A stretch of 64,000 nt of DNA from Hyalangium versicolor (GTDB lineage Bacteria > Myxococcota > Myxococcia > Myxococcales > Myxococcaceae): NCBI RefSeq assembly GCF_020103695.1, contig NZ_JAHXBF010000001.1, forward strand, positions 372,001 to 436,000. Direction: 5' to 3'. Positions 8,199 through 18,769 of the stretch are shown piece after piece. Position numbers and translations under genes: made by a program. The first letter of the stretch is position 1; every line of letters starts with the position of its first letter. The notes beneath the pieces were generated by a model. That model was not told the DNA's origin, made no database searches, and saw only the letters and a program-made list of their open reading frames with translations.

Positions 8199-9800
8199 CT
8201 AGCGCCGCCGGATGACCGTGTCGGCCGAGTGCTTCTCCAGGAACTCCTGGAAGGGCCCGTTGTAGTCGACCACCTCCTTGCCCTCCTTCAGCGACCAGAT
8301 GCGGGTGGCCACCTCGGAGATGAGCTCCTGGTCGTGCGTCACGACGATGACTGTGCCCTCGTATCTCTTCAGGCCCTCGGCCAGCGCGCTGATGGACTCC
8401 AGGTCCAGGTGGTTGGTGGGCTCGTCGAACACCAGCACGTTGTCCTGCGTCAGCATCAGCTTGCACAGGAGCAGCCGCACCGTCTCGCCTCCGGAGAGGG
8501 TGTTGGTGGGCTTCATCCGCTCCTCACCCGAGAACAGCATCCGGCCCAGCACGCCGGAGATCTCCTCGTTGGTGAGCTTGACGTTGATGTCGCGCAGCCA
8601 CTCGAACGCCGTGGTGTCCTTGCGGATGGTGCCGTGGTGGTCCTGCGGCAGGTAGCCCATGGACGCCTGGTGGCCCCACTTGATGCTGCCGCCGTCCGGC
8701 TCCAACTGCCCCGCGATCATCTTCACCAGCGTGGACTTGCCCACGCCGTTGCGGCCGATGACGCAGATCTTCTCGCCCTTCACCACCAGCGAGTTGAATG
8801 GCTTGATGACCGGCACGCCGTCGAAGGTCTTGTGGATGCCCTCGATCATCAGCGTCTGCTTGCCGCTGGCCTGCTTCTGGTCGAAGCGGATGAACGGCCG
8901 CGCGATGTTCGAGCGCTTCAGGTCATCCGTGCGCAGCTTCTCGATCTGCTTGATGCGGCTCTGCACCTGGCTGGCGCGAGTACCCGCGTGGAAGCGCGCC
9001 ACGAAGTCCTGCAACTGGGCGATCTTCTTCTTCTTCTCGCTGACCTCGGACTCGACGCGGCTGCGCAGCTGGGCCTTCTGGTGCACCATCTCGTCGTAGC
9101 CGCCCGTGTACTGGATGATCGTCTCGTAATCGATGTCCGCGATGTGCGTGCAGATCTCGTTGAGGAAGTGCCGGTCGTGGCTGATGGTGATCAGCACGCC
9201 CAGGTACTCCTTCAGGAAGTTCTCCAGCCAGCGGATGGACTCGATATCCAGGTTGTTGGTGGGCTCGTCGAGCAGCAGGCCCTCGGGCTTGCCGAACAGC
9301 GCCTGCGCCAACAGCACTCGCAGCTTCAGGCCGCCGGTGAGCTGTCGCATGGGGCCCTCGTGGAACTGCTCCGCGATGCCCAGACCCACCAGCAGCGTGG
9401 CCGCGTCACTCTCGGCGACGTAGCCGTCCTCTTCGGCGATGACACCCTCGAGCTCGCCCAGCCGGTTGCCGTCCTCCTCGGTGATGTCCGCCTTGGCCAG
9501 CAGCGTGTTCTTCTCGTGCATGGCGTCCCACAGGGGCTTGTTGCCCATGAGCACCACGTCCAGCACGCGCGTGTCCTCGTAGCGGAAGTGGTCCTGCCGC
9601 AGGATGCCCAGCCGCTTCGGCCGGGACACCGTGCCCATGTCCGCCTCCTCATCCCCCGCGAGGATCTTCATGAAGGTGGACTTGCCCGCCCCGTTGGGGC
9701 CGGTCAGGCCGTAGCGGCGGCCGGGCGAGAAGGCGACGTTGACCTCCTCGAAGAGCTTCTTGGGGCCGTAGGCCTTGGAGACGTTGATGATGGTGAACAT
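8199..9800 (-). CDS. ybiT: ABC-F family ATPase, YbiT-like
   Basis: A 533-residue soluble protein with two ATP-binding cassettes and no membrane segments. Cassette 1 has Walker A GPNGAGKS, an unusual signature LTGGLKLR (canonical LSGG) and Walker B LLLDEPTNNLD. Cassette 2 has GRNGVGKS, LSGGETVR and VFDEPTNHLD. A charged linker between the cassettes, about residues 240-320, is the P-site tRNA interaction motif region. The sequence MFTIINVSKAYGPKKLFEEV and ISHDRHFLNEICTHIADIDY align well with E. coli YbiT from memory. ABC-F proteins act on the ribosome as translation factors. The start is unambiguous. A dyad lies 18 bases upstream of the start. Confidence 0.9.
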   Translation of the reverse strand: MFTIINVSKAYGPKKLFEEVNVAFSPGRRYGLTGPNGAGKSTFMKILAGDEEADMGTVSRPKRLGILRQDHFRYEDTRVLDVVLMGNKPLWDAMHEKNTLLAKADITEEDGNRLGELEGVIAEEDGYVAESDAATLLVGLGIAEQFHEGPMRQLTGGLKLRVLLAQALFGKPEGLLLDEPTNNLDIESIRWLENFLKEYLGVLITISHDRHFLNEICTHIADIDYETIIQYTGGYDEMVHQKAQLRSRVESEVSEKKKKIAQLQDFVARFHAGTRASQVQSRIKQIEKLRTDDLKRSNIARPFIRFDQKQASGKQTLMIEGIHKTFDGVPVIKPFNSLVVKGEKICVIGRNGVGKSTLVKMIAGQLEPDGGSIKWGHQASMGYLPQDHHGTIRKDTTAFEWLRDINVKLTNEEISGVLGRMLFSGEERMKPTNTLSGGETVRLLLCKLMLTQDNVLVFDEPTNHLDLESISALAEGLKRYEGTVIVVTHDQELISEVATRIWSLKEGKEVVDYNGPFQEFLEKHSADTVIRRR

Positions 9801-9818
9801 GGGCGTGCGCGGGCAATA

Positions 9819-9839
9819 ACACCGCTAAAGGTACGGTGT
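9819..9839. promoter_or_regulatory. Dyad upstream of the ABC-F gene
   Basis: Perfect six-base arms ACACCG and CGGTGT are separated by nine bases, just upstream of the ABC-F start in the 222-base divergent region shared with tgt. It could be an operator or part of a leader hairpin. The rest of 9840-10022 shows no further clear element. Confidence 0.35.
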
Positions 9840-10022
9840 GGAGACCTTTTAACGCGCTGCCTCAAGCGTTCATGCCCCCCTGCAGGCGACCCGGTGCTTT
9901 CGGGCAGGGGGCGGGTGTGGGATGGGACTGGCGCCCGGCGCTCCGTCCGGAAACCGGGCGGGGGGAGGGGCGCTTACATCGTCCGGGTGAACCGGTCGCT
10001 CCACAGGTATAAGGCGCCTCCA

Positions 10023-11192
<1,170 letters not shown>

Positions 11193-11199
11193 ACGCGCG

Positions 11200-12072
11200 A
11201 TGTCACCTCCGAACGAGGCGCCCGGAGCCGACAGCAATCCCCGTGACGGCGACTTCGAGCTGGTCACCCTGCGCAACGGCTCTCGTGCCGTGAGGCACCT
11301 GGGGCACGGCGAGGTGATGCACCCCAGTGTAGGGCCATGGCAGGAGGCGCTCCGGCTCTATGTGGAGCAGCCCCGTCTGGCCGAGCGCTTGCTCCAGCCG
11401 GGTTCACCGCTCGTCATCCTTGATGTGGGACTGGGCGCCGCGACCAACGCGGTGGCCGCGCTCTCGTGTGCCCGAGCGCTGGGGGCCGAGCGCCGCAGGC
11501 CGCTGGAAGTGGTGAGCCTGGAGGTGGATCTCGCACCGCTCCGGCTGGCCCTGGCCGATGCGGCAGGCTTTCCCTTCCTCCAGCCCTTCCGCGATGCGGC
11601 CGAAGCCCTCATGCGAGACGGGGTGTGGGAAGGGGAGGGCCTTCGCTGGCGGCTCCTGTTGGGCAATGCCATCGGCCACCTGGAGCAGCCCCTGCCGCCC
11701 GCGGACCTCGTGTACTTCGATCCCTTCTCTCCGGCGTCCAACCCGGAGATGTGGACGGAGGGTGTGCTCGCGCGGGTCCGCGCGCACTGCCGCGAGGAGG
11801 GGGAGGGGGCTCTGCTGATGACCTACAGCGCCGCCACGCCGACGCGGGTGACGCTGCTACTGGCGGGTTTCTACGTGGGTGCCGGTGTGTCCACCGGTAC
11901 GAAGGGGGAGACCACGGTGGCCTCAACCCGCTTGGAGTCCCTGGAGGCTCCCCTGGGAGAGCGGTGGGTGGAGCGGTGGCGCCGCTCCTCCTCCCGCGCA
12001 CCCCACGGGGCCGAACTCACGCCCGAGGTCGAGGCGCGGCTGCTTGCCCATCCGCAGTGGCGTTCCCGTTGA
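11200..12072 (+). CDS. MnmC/MnmD-type tRNA methyltransferase domain protein
   Basis: A 290-residue protein resembling the methyltransferase half of MnmC (DUF752), which methylates 5-aminomethyl-2-thiouridine at tRNA position 34. Supporting motifs are FELVTLRNGSRAVRHLGHGE with HPSVGPWQEA near the start, the SAM-binding VILDVGLGAATNAVAAL, and VYFDPFSPASNPEMWT, the family's DPFSP motif. There is no FAD-dependent oxidase half, so it would be the stand-alone form (MnmD). Adjacency to tgt, eight bases upstream, supports a shared role in wobble-base modification. Its 3' end overlaps the convergent DUF2378 gene by 56 bases. Confidence 0.75.
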   Translation: MSPPNEAPGADSNPRDGDFELVTLRNGSRAVRHLGHGEVMHPSVGPWQEALRLYVEQPRLAERLLQPGSPLVILDVGLGAATNAVAALSCARALGAERRRPLEVVSLEVDLAPLRLALADAAGFPFLQPFRDAAEALMRDGVWEGEGLRWRLLLGNAIGHLEQPLPPADLVYFDPFSPASNPEMWTEGVLARVRAHCREEGEGALLMTYSAATPTRVTLLLAGFYVGAGVSTGTKGETTVASTRLESLEAPLGERWVERWRRSSSRAPHGAELTPEVEARLLAHPQWRSR

Positions 12073-12640
12073 GGGTCGCCACGACGGGCACTTCGGACCA
12101 GCGGATGTGCAGCGTGCAGGACGTTCCGTCGAAGCCCTCGGGGATGGCCACCACGCGCCAGCCGCCGGCCAGCTCCACCGCTCGAGACAGCATCCCCGCC
12201 GCGAACGTGGGCTGATCCGCCATCACATCATTGATCCACAGCTCTACTGAGGTGGGGCTCCGCTCCACGACGCGGACTTCACTGAAGTTGTTGCCCGCCC
12301 GGATGCCGGTGCCCGCGCGCAGGAGCATCCGCCGGGGGCCCGCCAGCTTGGCCACTCCCAGCAGCGCCTTGCCGAAGAACGTCCCGAACCACGCATCCAT
12401 GAAGCGCTCACCCAGCGAGTAGTACGCGGCCTCGGCCGGCACGCCTCCATAGATGTGGGCCGCGGCGACCCGCAGGAAGTCCTTCCATTGATCCAACGTG
12501 TAGGACCGCTCCAACTTTCGATCCAGGTCCAACCCAACCCGCTTGAGGGCCTCACGGCAAGCCGGCGTCAGGCGGTTCTCGAAGGCACGGCCGAACAGCG
12601 CTTCGACGGTCTGTGCGTGGACGAGCTTCTCTGGCGTCAT
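12017..12640 (-). CDS. DUF2378 family protein (myxobacterial paralogue family)
   Basis: A 207-residue protein of the DUF2378 type (TIGR02265), a paralogue family expanded in myxobacteria and of unknown function. The recognisable core runs from about residue 10 to 180, including LRVAAAHIYGGVPAEAAYY, LGERFMDAWFGTFFGKAL and a beta-rich C-terminal half ending CTLHIRWSE. No signal peptide or catalytic motif is visible. The ORF end overlaps the convergent methyltransferase gene by 56 bases. It diverges from the OPT transporter across a 266-base AT-richer region containing two dyads. Confidence 0.75.
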   Translation of the reverse strand: MTPEKLVHAQTVEALFGRAFENRLTPACREALKRVGLDLDRKLERSYTLDQWKDFLRVAAAHIYGGVPAEAAYYSLGERFMDAWFGTFFGKALLGVAKLAGPRRMLLRAGTGIRAGNNFSEVRVVERSPTSVELWINDVMADQPTFAAGMLSRAVELAGGWRVVAIPEGFDGTSCTLHIRWSEVPVVATLNGNATADGQAAAPRPRA

Positions 12641-12704
12641 GGCGGTGCACCCTACTCGACCAGGCGGAAAGTTGCTCGGTCGTTGGTGAAAGTATGTTCA
12701 GTGT

Positions 12705-12725
12705 ATCAACGCTCTTGGTGTTGAT
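12705..12725. promoter_or_regulatory. Dyad in the DUF2378/OPT divergent region
   Basis: ATCAAC and GTTGAT form perfect six-base arms nine bases apart, in the middle of the divergent intergenic region 12641-12906. A weaker dyad (GGTCG, eight bases, CGACC) lies at 12797-12814, closer to the OPT gene. The region is visibly less GC-rich than the flanking genes and probably holds both promoters. Confidence 0.35.
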
Positions 12726-12906
12726 CAGCGACTGCAAGTGCCACTCAGAGTGAATCCGAATCCTCCTTAGTGGGAAAAGCAGTAAAGTCGGGAACGGGTC
12801 GGATTCTATCGACCGGGAAATATTCCGCTACGGGTACCTCTGCCTACAGTCCGCCAATGGACCGTTCGTGCATGCGGTTTCACGGTGGCAGGATGGCGGC
12901 TCCCCC

Positions 12907-14769
12907 ATGGCCCAGCCCGCCCCTCGCCTCGAGCCCGAGGACGCAGCGCCCCCGTCCTCCTCGGAGATGCGGCTGCATGTCCCCGGTAGCACTCCGGAAG
13001 AGGTGGACGCCTTCTGGCTGCGCGAGGTGTACCAGGGAGACCGGCTGCCGCAGCTCACCCTGCGTGCGGTGGCGATGGGCAGCGCGGTGGGCCTCGTCAC
13101 GTGCGCCACCAACCTCTATGCGGGGTTGAAGATGGGCATCCAGTTCGGCGTGGCCGTGACGGCAGGACTGCTGGTGTATGCGGCGCACGGAATGTGGCGG
13201 AGGGTGGTGCCCTGGCTGGCGGGTGAGTCCCTGTCCCCGCTGGAGACGTGCTGCTCGCAGGCGGTGGCCTCCGCGGCGGGCTACGCCACCGGGGGAGGGT
13301 TGGTGTCCGCTCAGGGGGCATATCTGCTCACCGTGGGGCATCATCCTCCCGTGTGGACGCTGCTGGCGTGGACGTTCCTGCTGTCCGCACTGGGCGTGTT
13401 CTTCGCCGTGCCGCTCAAGCGCCAACTCGTGGACCGGGAGCAGCTGCCGTTCGCCACAGGTACCGCCGCCGCGGTCACCGTGCACTCGCTCCACGTGAAG
13501 GGGGAGAAGGCGGCTTCTCGGCTCCGGGCCTTGGGGCTCGGGGGGCTCGTGGCCGGGGTGATCACCTTCGGACGAGAAGCGCTGGGGCGCATCCCCGTGG
13601 CGTTGGCTCTGCCTGGGTCGCTGGGTGGAGTTTCCCTGGCGAGCCTGGGGTTCGCGCTGGAGACGAGCCTGATGCCCTGGGGCGCTGGAGCGCTGCTGGG
13701 GTTGCGTACCACCGCGTCGGTGTTGCTGGGCGCGCTGGTGTTTCATGGAGCGGTGGCGCCTCGGTTGATCTCCACCGGCATCATCCCCGTGGAGGGTGGG
13801 GTGGAGGCGCTCCTCACCTGGGGGCTCTGGCCCGGCGCCGCCGCGCTGACGACGTCGTCGCTGCTGCACTTCGCCTTTCAGGGGCGGACGCTCGGGCGGG
13901 CGCTGCGAGGGGTCGTCTTCGCTCGGGACCGGATGCCCCAGCCGGTGGATGCACTGCAGGTGCCGGGGAGCTGGCTGCTCGCGGGCATTGGTGTGCTGAC
14001 TCCCGCCACCGTGGCCGTGGCCTATGTGGGCTTTGGCATACCCGTGCTTCACGCGATGATCGCCGTGGGGCTCTCGTTCGTCCTGTGCCTCATGTCCTGC
14101 CGCGTCACCGGCGAGACGGACGCCACGCCCGTGGGCGCGCTGGGGCAGGTGACACAGCTCACCTATGGAGTGCTCCTGCCGCGCAACGTGGAGGCCAACC
14201 TCGTGACGGCCAGCATCACCGTCAATGCGGCTGCCGCCTCGGCGGATCTCCTAAGTGATCAGAAGACGGGCCACCTGCTCGGCGCTCACCCTCGGCGCCA
14301 GTTCCTCGCGCAGCTTGTGGGGACCGTGGTGGGCTCCGTGGTCGTCGTGCCCCTCTTCTATCTGTTGGTGCCCGACCGTTCCGCGCTGGGCGGAGCGCGC
14401 TTCCCAGCCCCCGGGGCCTTCACCACCGCGAGCGTTGCCGAGGTCCTCGCGGCGGGTCTGGACGGACTCTCTCCCTCCATTCGAGCAGCCGTGATGTGGG
14501 CAGCGCTCGCCGCGGCCGTGCTCACCGTGGCCGAGCACCTGCTGCCCGAGCGCTGGCGGCGCTGGTTTCCGTCTCCGCTCGGTATGGGGTTGGCGTGTCT
14601 GCTGCCCGCTTCGACGGCGGTGAGCTTCTTCCTGGGAGGGCTGGCCATGGCCGTGACACGGCGTGTACGTCCCTCCGCCGTGGAGGGGCGTGCGGTGCCG
14701 CTGGCCGCCGGGCTCATCGTGGGAGAGGGGCTCGTCGGCGTCATCGCCGCTCTGCACTCAGTCTGGTAG
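12907..14769 (+). CDS. OPT family oligopeptide transporter-like permease
   Basis: About 620 residues and strongly hydrophobic throughout after a 60-residue soluble N-terminus, with roughly 14-16 predicted membrane segments. Family features of bacterial OPT transporters include NLYAGLKMGIQFGVAVTAGL near residue 75, the SPLETCCSQAVASAAGYATGGG segment (in two parts), REQLPFATGTAAAVTVHSL and ASADLLSDQKTGHLLGAHPR. OPT proteins carry peptides or metal chelates by proton symport; the substrate cannot be read. The ATG at 12907 is preferred to an in-frame GTG at 12868 because neither has a strong ribosome site and the shared homology begins later. It ends 15 bases before the next kinase gene. Confidence 0.8.
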   Translation: MAQPAPRLEPEDAAPPSSSEMRLHVPGSTPEEVDAFWLREVYQGDRLPQLTLRAVAMGSAVGLVTCATNLYAGLKMGIQFGVAVTAGLLVYAAHGMWRRVVPWLAGESLSPLETCCSQAVASAAGYATGGGLVSAQGAYLLTVGHHPPVWTLLAWTFLLSALGVFFAVPLKRQLVDREQLPFATGTAAAVTVHSLHVKGEKAASRLRALGLGGLVAGVITFGREALGRIPVALALPGSLGGVSLASLGFALETSLMPWGAGALLGLRTTASVLLGALVFHGAVAPRLISTGIIPVEGGVEALLTWGLWPGAAALTTSSLLHFAFQGRTLGRALRGVVFARDRMPQPVDALQVPGSWLLAGIGVLTPATVAVAYVGFGIPVLHAMIAVGLSFVLCLMSCRVTGETDATPVGALGQVTQLTYGVLLPRNVEANLVTASITVNAAAASADLLSDQKTGHLLGAHPRRQFLAQLVGTVVGSVVVVPLFYLLVPDRSALGGARFPAPGAFTTASVAEVLAAGLDGLSPSIRAAVMWAALAAAVLTVAEHLLPERWRRWFPSPLGMGLACLLPASTAVSFFLGGLAMAVTRRVRPSAVEGRAVPLAAGLIVGEGLVGVIAALHSVW

Positions 14770-14784
14770 CCTTCCTGGCATCCC

Positions 14785-17700
14785 ATGCGTTGTCCGGCCT
14801 GCTACCGCCGTCTCGCCCCAGGCGCGGCGTGCCCCGTGCATGGTGAGCGCCCCCCGCCAGCCCCGCCTCCCGAGCCCTTGGCGCTCCCGAGCGTGCCTGG
14901 CCTGCGCGTCGCCACGGTGCTGGGCAGCGGTGGCTTCTCGCATGTCTTCACCGCCTCGCAGGAGGTGGAGGGGCGCGAGGTGGCCCTCAAGGTTGGGTTC
15001 GGCTCCCACCTCGAGCGGTTCGCCCGCGAGGCCGCCGCGCTGCGCCGCATCGGTCCTCCCACCGTGCCCGAGCTGTTCCAGCATGGCACCGTGAGCGGGC
15101 GTCCCTTCCTCGTGATGGAGGAGCTGCATGGGCAGACGCTTGCCGCGTGGATGGCCACGCTCCCGGGGAATGGGGCCGCGTCGGTGCCTCGGGTGCGCGA
15201 GCTGCTCGCGGGGCTGTGCTCGGCGATCGAGCGCGTGCATGCCGCCGGTGTGGCGCACCGGGATCTCAAGCCCGAGAACATCTTCCTGCGCGAGGGTGGG
15301 GCGCTCAGCCTGCTCGACTTCGGATTGGCGCGCTTCCTCGATACCTCTGGAGGCGCGGAGGCCGAGGCGTCCAACGAGATCACCCGCGAGGGCCAGCGGC
15401 TCGGCACTCCCGTGTACATGGCGCCCGAGCAGTGCCTGGATGCCCGGGAAGCGGGGACGGCCGCGGACATCTATGCGCTCGGCATCCTTCTCTTCGAGCT
15501 GCTGACGGGGGCTCCGCCCTTCACCGGAACCGCGGATGAGGTTCGTCACGGGCATGTCAGCCTTCGCCCTCCTCGCGTCTCCGAACGCGCCCAGGTGCCG
15601 CCCGCATTGGACGAGGTCCTGCGGCGGTGCCTGGACAAGGCCCCGGCGGGCCGCTTCGCCCACGCTGGTGAGGTACTCGCGGCCTTCGAGGCAGCCTGTC
15701 ATGTCACAGGGCCGCTCGTTCCGGAGGTGGCTCCCAGCCCCGCGGCGCCCGTGAACTCGGGGGTGGGCCTTTGGCCGGTGGCGCTCCTGGGCGTCCGGAC
15801 GAACGCGCCCGTGGATGCGCTGCTCGCCGCGGTGGATCCTCACGGAGGCACGTTGGCGCGAGCGTGGGCGAGCGGCTACCTCCTCGCCTTTCCCGAGTCC
15901 CTCTCCGCCGAGGCCAGCTTGAGAGCAGCCTCGCTCGTGGCACGGAAACTCGTCGAGGGCGGAGAGGCCGCCGCGATCCTCCACCTGGCCGAACTGCACG
16001 TGAGACCGGGAGCGGCGACCACGCGGGTGGCCGGCAGCGCCCTGGAAGCCCCCGAGCGATGGTGGCCCGTGGAGCTCATCGCGGGCCAGGTGTGCGTCAC
16101 CTCCGAGGCTGCGGCGCGCCTCGATGCCCGGGCCACGCGGCCAGGCTCGGGAGGCGTGTTCCTCCGGGTCTTCGATAGTGGAACTTCGTTCTCTTCCTCT
16201 TCGGAGTCTCCACCGCTGGTGGGACGGGAGGAACTGCTCGCGGAACTGCACGAGGAGGCAACACGTTGTCTCACCGAGGGGGTGCCCGGGCTCTGTGTGC
16301 TGACGGGCGACGTCGGTCACGGGAAGACGCGTCTGCTGGAGGCTCTCGCCGTTCGGTTGGGCGCGGAGGGGCGGACCCAGGTGCTAAGCCTCCGGGCGTT
16401 GCCACCAGACAGCACCTCGCCGGACATGCTGCTTCAGGCGTTGGGGAGTGTAGCCGCCGGGAGTGAAGCGCCGCTCACTCCTGGGCGGGCTTCTTCGGGA
16501 GCCCAGCGTCACGCCTCCGCGCGCGCCCTGGCCGAGAGTCTGCGCCAGCGAGCGCGAGAGGTGCCCCGGGTGCTGCTCGTGGACGACGCGCACCTGGCCG
16601 ATCCCACCAGTCTGGACATGCTGGAGATGGCCACCCTGGGGGGTACCCAGGCTCCGTTGTGGATCTGCGTGGCGGGGCGTCCCTCGGTGCTGGGTCTACG
16701 CCCCCACTTCGGCGAGCGCAGTGCCCGGGTGTCCCGCCACTCGCTGCCACCCCTGTCTCCCGAGGCGAGCCGCGCGCTATTGACGTCCTTGCTCCACCCG
16801 GTCGAGCTCATCCCCGAGCCCGTCCTTGCGCGCCTGGAGCAGCTCGCGCAGGGAGTGCCGCTGTCGCTCGTGGAGCTGACCGGTGCGTTGCGGGCCGCGG
16901 GGGCGGTGCGGGCCTCTCCCGGAGGCGGGTGGTACCTCGCCCCGGATGCGCTGCTGGATGTGTCGGTGACGCCGCTCTTCGAGCGCCTGGCCACGCGCGC
17001 GCTCGCCGAGCTCCCCGAGGTCCACCAGACCCTGGCGAGGCTGTGCGCGGTGTTGGGCAACGAAGTGGAGGTGACTCGGGTGGACGCGGCGCTGCGGCAC
17101 CTGGAGGCCCGCGAGGAGGTGGAGCGCGTGGCCTCGTGGGATGCGGGGACGGGGCTGGCGCGCCTGGCTCGCGCGGGGTTGCTGCGCTCGACGGGTGCGG
17201 GACGCTACACTTTCCGGCACCCCCTGCTGCGCCAGGCCCTGGAGGCGGCGCTGCCCCCGTCCACCCGCCGTGCCCTGCATGCCGCTGCCCTGCGCTCCCT
17301 CCAGGGTGAGGGGCCCTCAGCTCGGCGCCGTCGCGCGCACCACGCTGCCCACTGTGGTGCCCATCTGGACGCCGCCAAGGCCTTCCTCGAACTGGCGGAG
17401 GAGGATCGGAGTGCGCACTCGCTGGTGGAGGCCGAGCAGTTCTACACGCGAGCCCTTGCGCTGCTCCCCGAGTCTCAGAAGGCCCTGCGTGTCCAGGCGC
17501 TGGCGGGACGAGGCCGCGTGCGCCACCGGCTCCAGCTCTTTCGCGAGGGCCTGGCCGATCTGTCCGCCGCGCGCGCCCTGGCCGAGGCCTTGAAGGATGA
17601 GGCGCGCGTCGTCGACCTGCTGCTGGAGGAGGCCACCGCGCGCGACTGGATGGAGGATGTGGAGGGCTCCGCGGCCTGCACCCGCGAGGCGATGGATCGC

Positions 17701-18606
17701 ATCGAGCGGCTGGATGAGCCTCGCCTGTCGCTGCGCTGCACCCTGGCTCGAGGACGGCTGCACGTGCGCTTGGGAGAGTGGGAGCCCGCGGCCCGTGTCC
17801 TGCGCTCCGCGGCGGAGGGAGCGGAGATGGCGCGCGACCATGAGACTCACGTGGTTGCCCTGGCGATGAGGGGCTCGGCGCTGACCTTCCTGGATCGCAC
17901 GGAGGAGGCGGCCGCGTGTTTCGAGGAGGCCTTCGCCCGCTGCGAGGAGGCGGGGGACGCCCTGCACCTGGCGGCCACGTGCACCGCGCGGGTGCTCTTG
18001 TGGCTCAAGCAGGGAGACGTGGCGCGCATGGAGGCGGATCTACGCCGCGCCATGGCGCTGGGGCGCGAACTCGGTCATGCCCAGGTGGAGCGCTGGTCCA
18101 CCTTCAACCTCGCCGAGGTGCTCTACATGCAGGGCCGGCTGGAAGAGGCCCTGCCGTTGGCCCGTCGCGCGCACGAGCTGGGGATGCGCTTCTTCCAGGA
18201 GCACCCCGTGCCCGTGGACGCGCTGTTGATCGCCCGGATCGCCATGGCCCTGGGAGACACGGCCGAGGCGGTGCACCAGCTCCGGTGGATCCAGGAACGC
18301 TGTTCCCCCGAGTCCCTGCCGCCCACCGCCATCATGCGCCGGCTGGTGGAGCTGGCGGTCCAGGAGGCCTCTACGGGCACCTCCCAGGGGGAAGCCTGGC
18401 GGACCCTGGTGGCCGAGGCCGAGTCCTACGCCTCGGCCGATGAGATGGCAGAGATCCTGCTCCAGGTGACGCGTGGCGCTTTGCGGTCCGGGCGCCTGGG
18501 GGAGGCACGAGAGTGGCTCGCGCGAGCGGAGCGCGCCGTGGAAGGAGCTCCCTTGTGGCGCGCGCGCTTACACCCCCTGCGCCAGGCGCTGAGCGAGCGG
18601 GTGTAG
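14785..18606 (+). CDS. Ser/Thr protein kinase with cyclase-like, AAA-type ATPase and TPR regions
   Basis: A 1273-residue multidomain regulator. Residues 1-20 form a possible zinc ribbon (Cys-3, Cys-6, Cys-16, His-19). The Hanks-type kinase covers about 40-305: G-loop GSGGFSHVF, Lys-69 in VALK, HRDLKPEN with Asp-160, DFG at 178-180 and APE at 213-215, all intact. Residues 331-465 look like a degenerate nucleotide-cyclase domain. Next comes an ATPase with Walker A GDVGHGKT (508-515) and Walker B VLLVDD (596-601), then a long TPR-rich helical tail. This PknB-AAA-TPR layout is common in myxobacteria as a cytoplasmic signal integrator. It follows the OPT gene by 15 bases, so cotranscription is likely. 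There is no membrane segment. Confidence 0.88.
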   Translation: MRCPACYRRLAPGAACPVHGERPPPAPPPEPLALPSVPGLRVATVLGSGGFSHVFTASQEVEGREVALKVGFGSHLERFAREAAALRRIGPPTVPELFQHGTVSGRPFLVMEELHGQTLAAWMATLPGNGAASVPRVRELLAGLCSAIERVHAAGVAHRDLKPENIFLREGGALSLLDFGLARFLDTSGGAEAEASNEITREGQRLGTPVYMAPEQCLDAREAGTAADIYALGILLFELLTGAPPFTGTADEVRHGHVSLRPPRVSERAQVPPALDEVLRRCLDKAPAGRFAHAGEVLAAFEAACHVTGPLVPEVAPSPAAPVNSGVGLWPVALLGVRTNAPVDALLAAVDPHGGTLARAWASGYLLAFPESLSAEASLRAASLVARKLVEGGEAAAILHLAELHVRPGAATTRVAGSALEAPERWWPVELIAGQVCVTSEAAARLDARATRPGSGGVFLRVFDSGTSFSSSSESPPLVGREELLAELHEEATRCLTEGVPGLCVLTGDVGHGKTRLLEALAVRLGAEGRTQVLSLRALPPDSTSPDMLLQALGSVAAGSEAPLTPGRASSGAQRHASARALAESLRQRAREVPRVLLVDDAHLADPTSLDMLEMATLGGTQAPLWICVAGRPSVLGLRPHFGERSARVSRHSLPPLSPEASRALLTSLLHPVELIPEPVLARLEQLAQGVPLSLVELTGALRAAGAVRASPGGGWYLAPDALLDVSVTPLFERLATRALAELPEVHQTLARLCAVLGNEVEVTRVDAALRHLEAREEVERVASWDAGTGLARLARAGLLRSTGAGRYTFRHPLLRQALEAALPPSTRRALHAAALRSLQGEGPSARRRRAHHAAHCGAHLDAAKAFLELAEEDRSAHSLVEAEQFYTRALALLPESQKALRVQALAGRGRVRHRLQLFREGLADLSAARALAEALKDEARVVDLLLEEATARDWMEDVEGSAACTREAMDRIERLDEPRLSLRCTLARGRLHVRLGEWEPAARVLRSAAEGAEMARDHETHVVALAMRGSALTFLDRTEEAAACFEEAFARCEEAGDALHLAATCTARVLLWLKQGDVARMEADLRRAMALGRELGHAQVERWSTFNLAEVLYMQGRLEEALPLARRAHELGMRFFQEHPVPVDALLIARIAMALGDTAEAVHQLRWIQERCSPESLPPTAIMRRLVELAVQEASTGTSQGEAWRTLVAEAESYASADEMAEILLQVTRGALRSGRLGEAREWLARAERAVEGAPLWRARLHPLRQALSERV

Positions 18607-18614
18607 CGCGGAGA

Positions 18615-18640
18615 GTTACACGTGTGTCCGTGCGCGTAAC
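18615..18640. promoter_or_regulatory. Dyad upstream of a sigma-54-like promoter
   Basis: GTTACACG and CGCGTAAC form an eight-base dyad with one mismatch, separated by ten bases, right after the kinase stop. It lies about 80 bases upstream of the -24/-12-like element, the usual distance for an activator site. It might instead act as a terminator hairpin for the kinase gene. Confidence 0.35.
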
Positions 18641-18705
18641 CCGCCGCGCTACAGCCTCCGTACGCTCACCTCGCGCCTCCGTCTGGAATCACCCTCCCTC
18701 ACGAG

Positions 18706-18723
18706 TTGGCGCGCTACGTGCTT
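18706..18723 (+). promoter_or_regulatory. Sigma-54-like -24/-12 promoter
   Basis: TTGGCGCGCTACGTGCTTT has GG and GC exactly ten bases apart and matches the consensus YTGGCACG-N4-TTGCW at most positions; the departures are G for A in the -24 box and GTGC for TTGC in the -12 box. It would start a transcript near 18733, 37 bases before the lipoprotein gene. A sigma-54 activator is encoded 3 kb away. Confidence 0.45.
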
Positions 18724-18769
18724 TCCAGGGCTTGCAGTGATGACTGAGCTTGATACGGAGGAAGTACTC

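Noticed and set aside
11609..12001. 130-codon minus-strand frame inside the MnmC-type gene
   Set aside because: Arg/Pro/Ser composition of an antisense reading; the sense gene has clear motifs.
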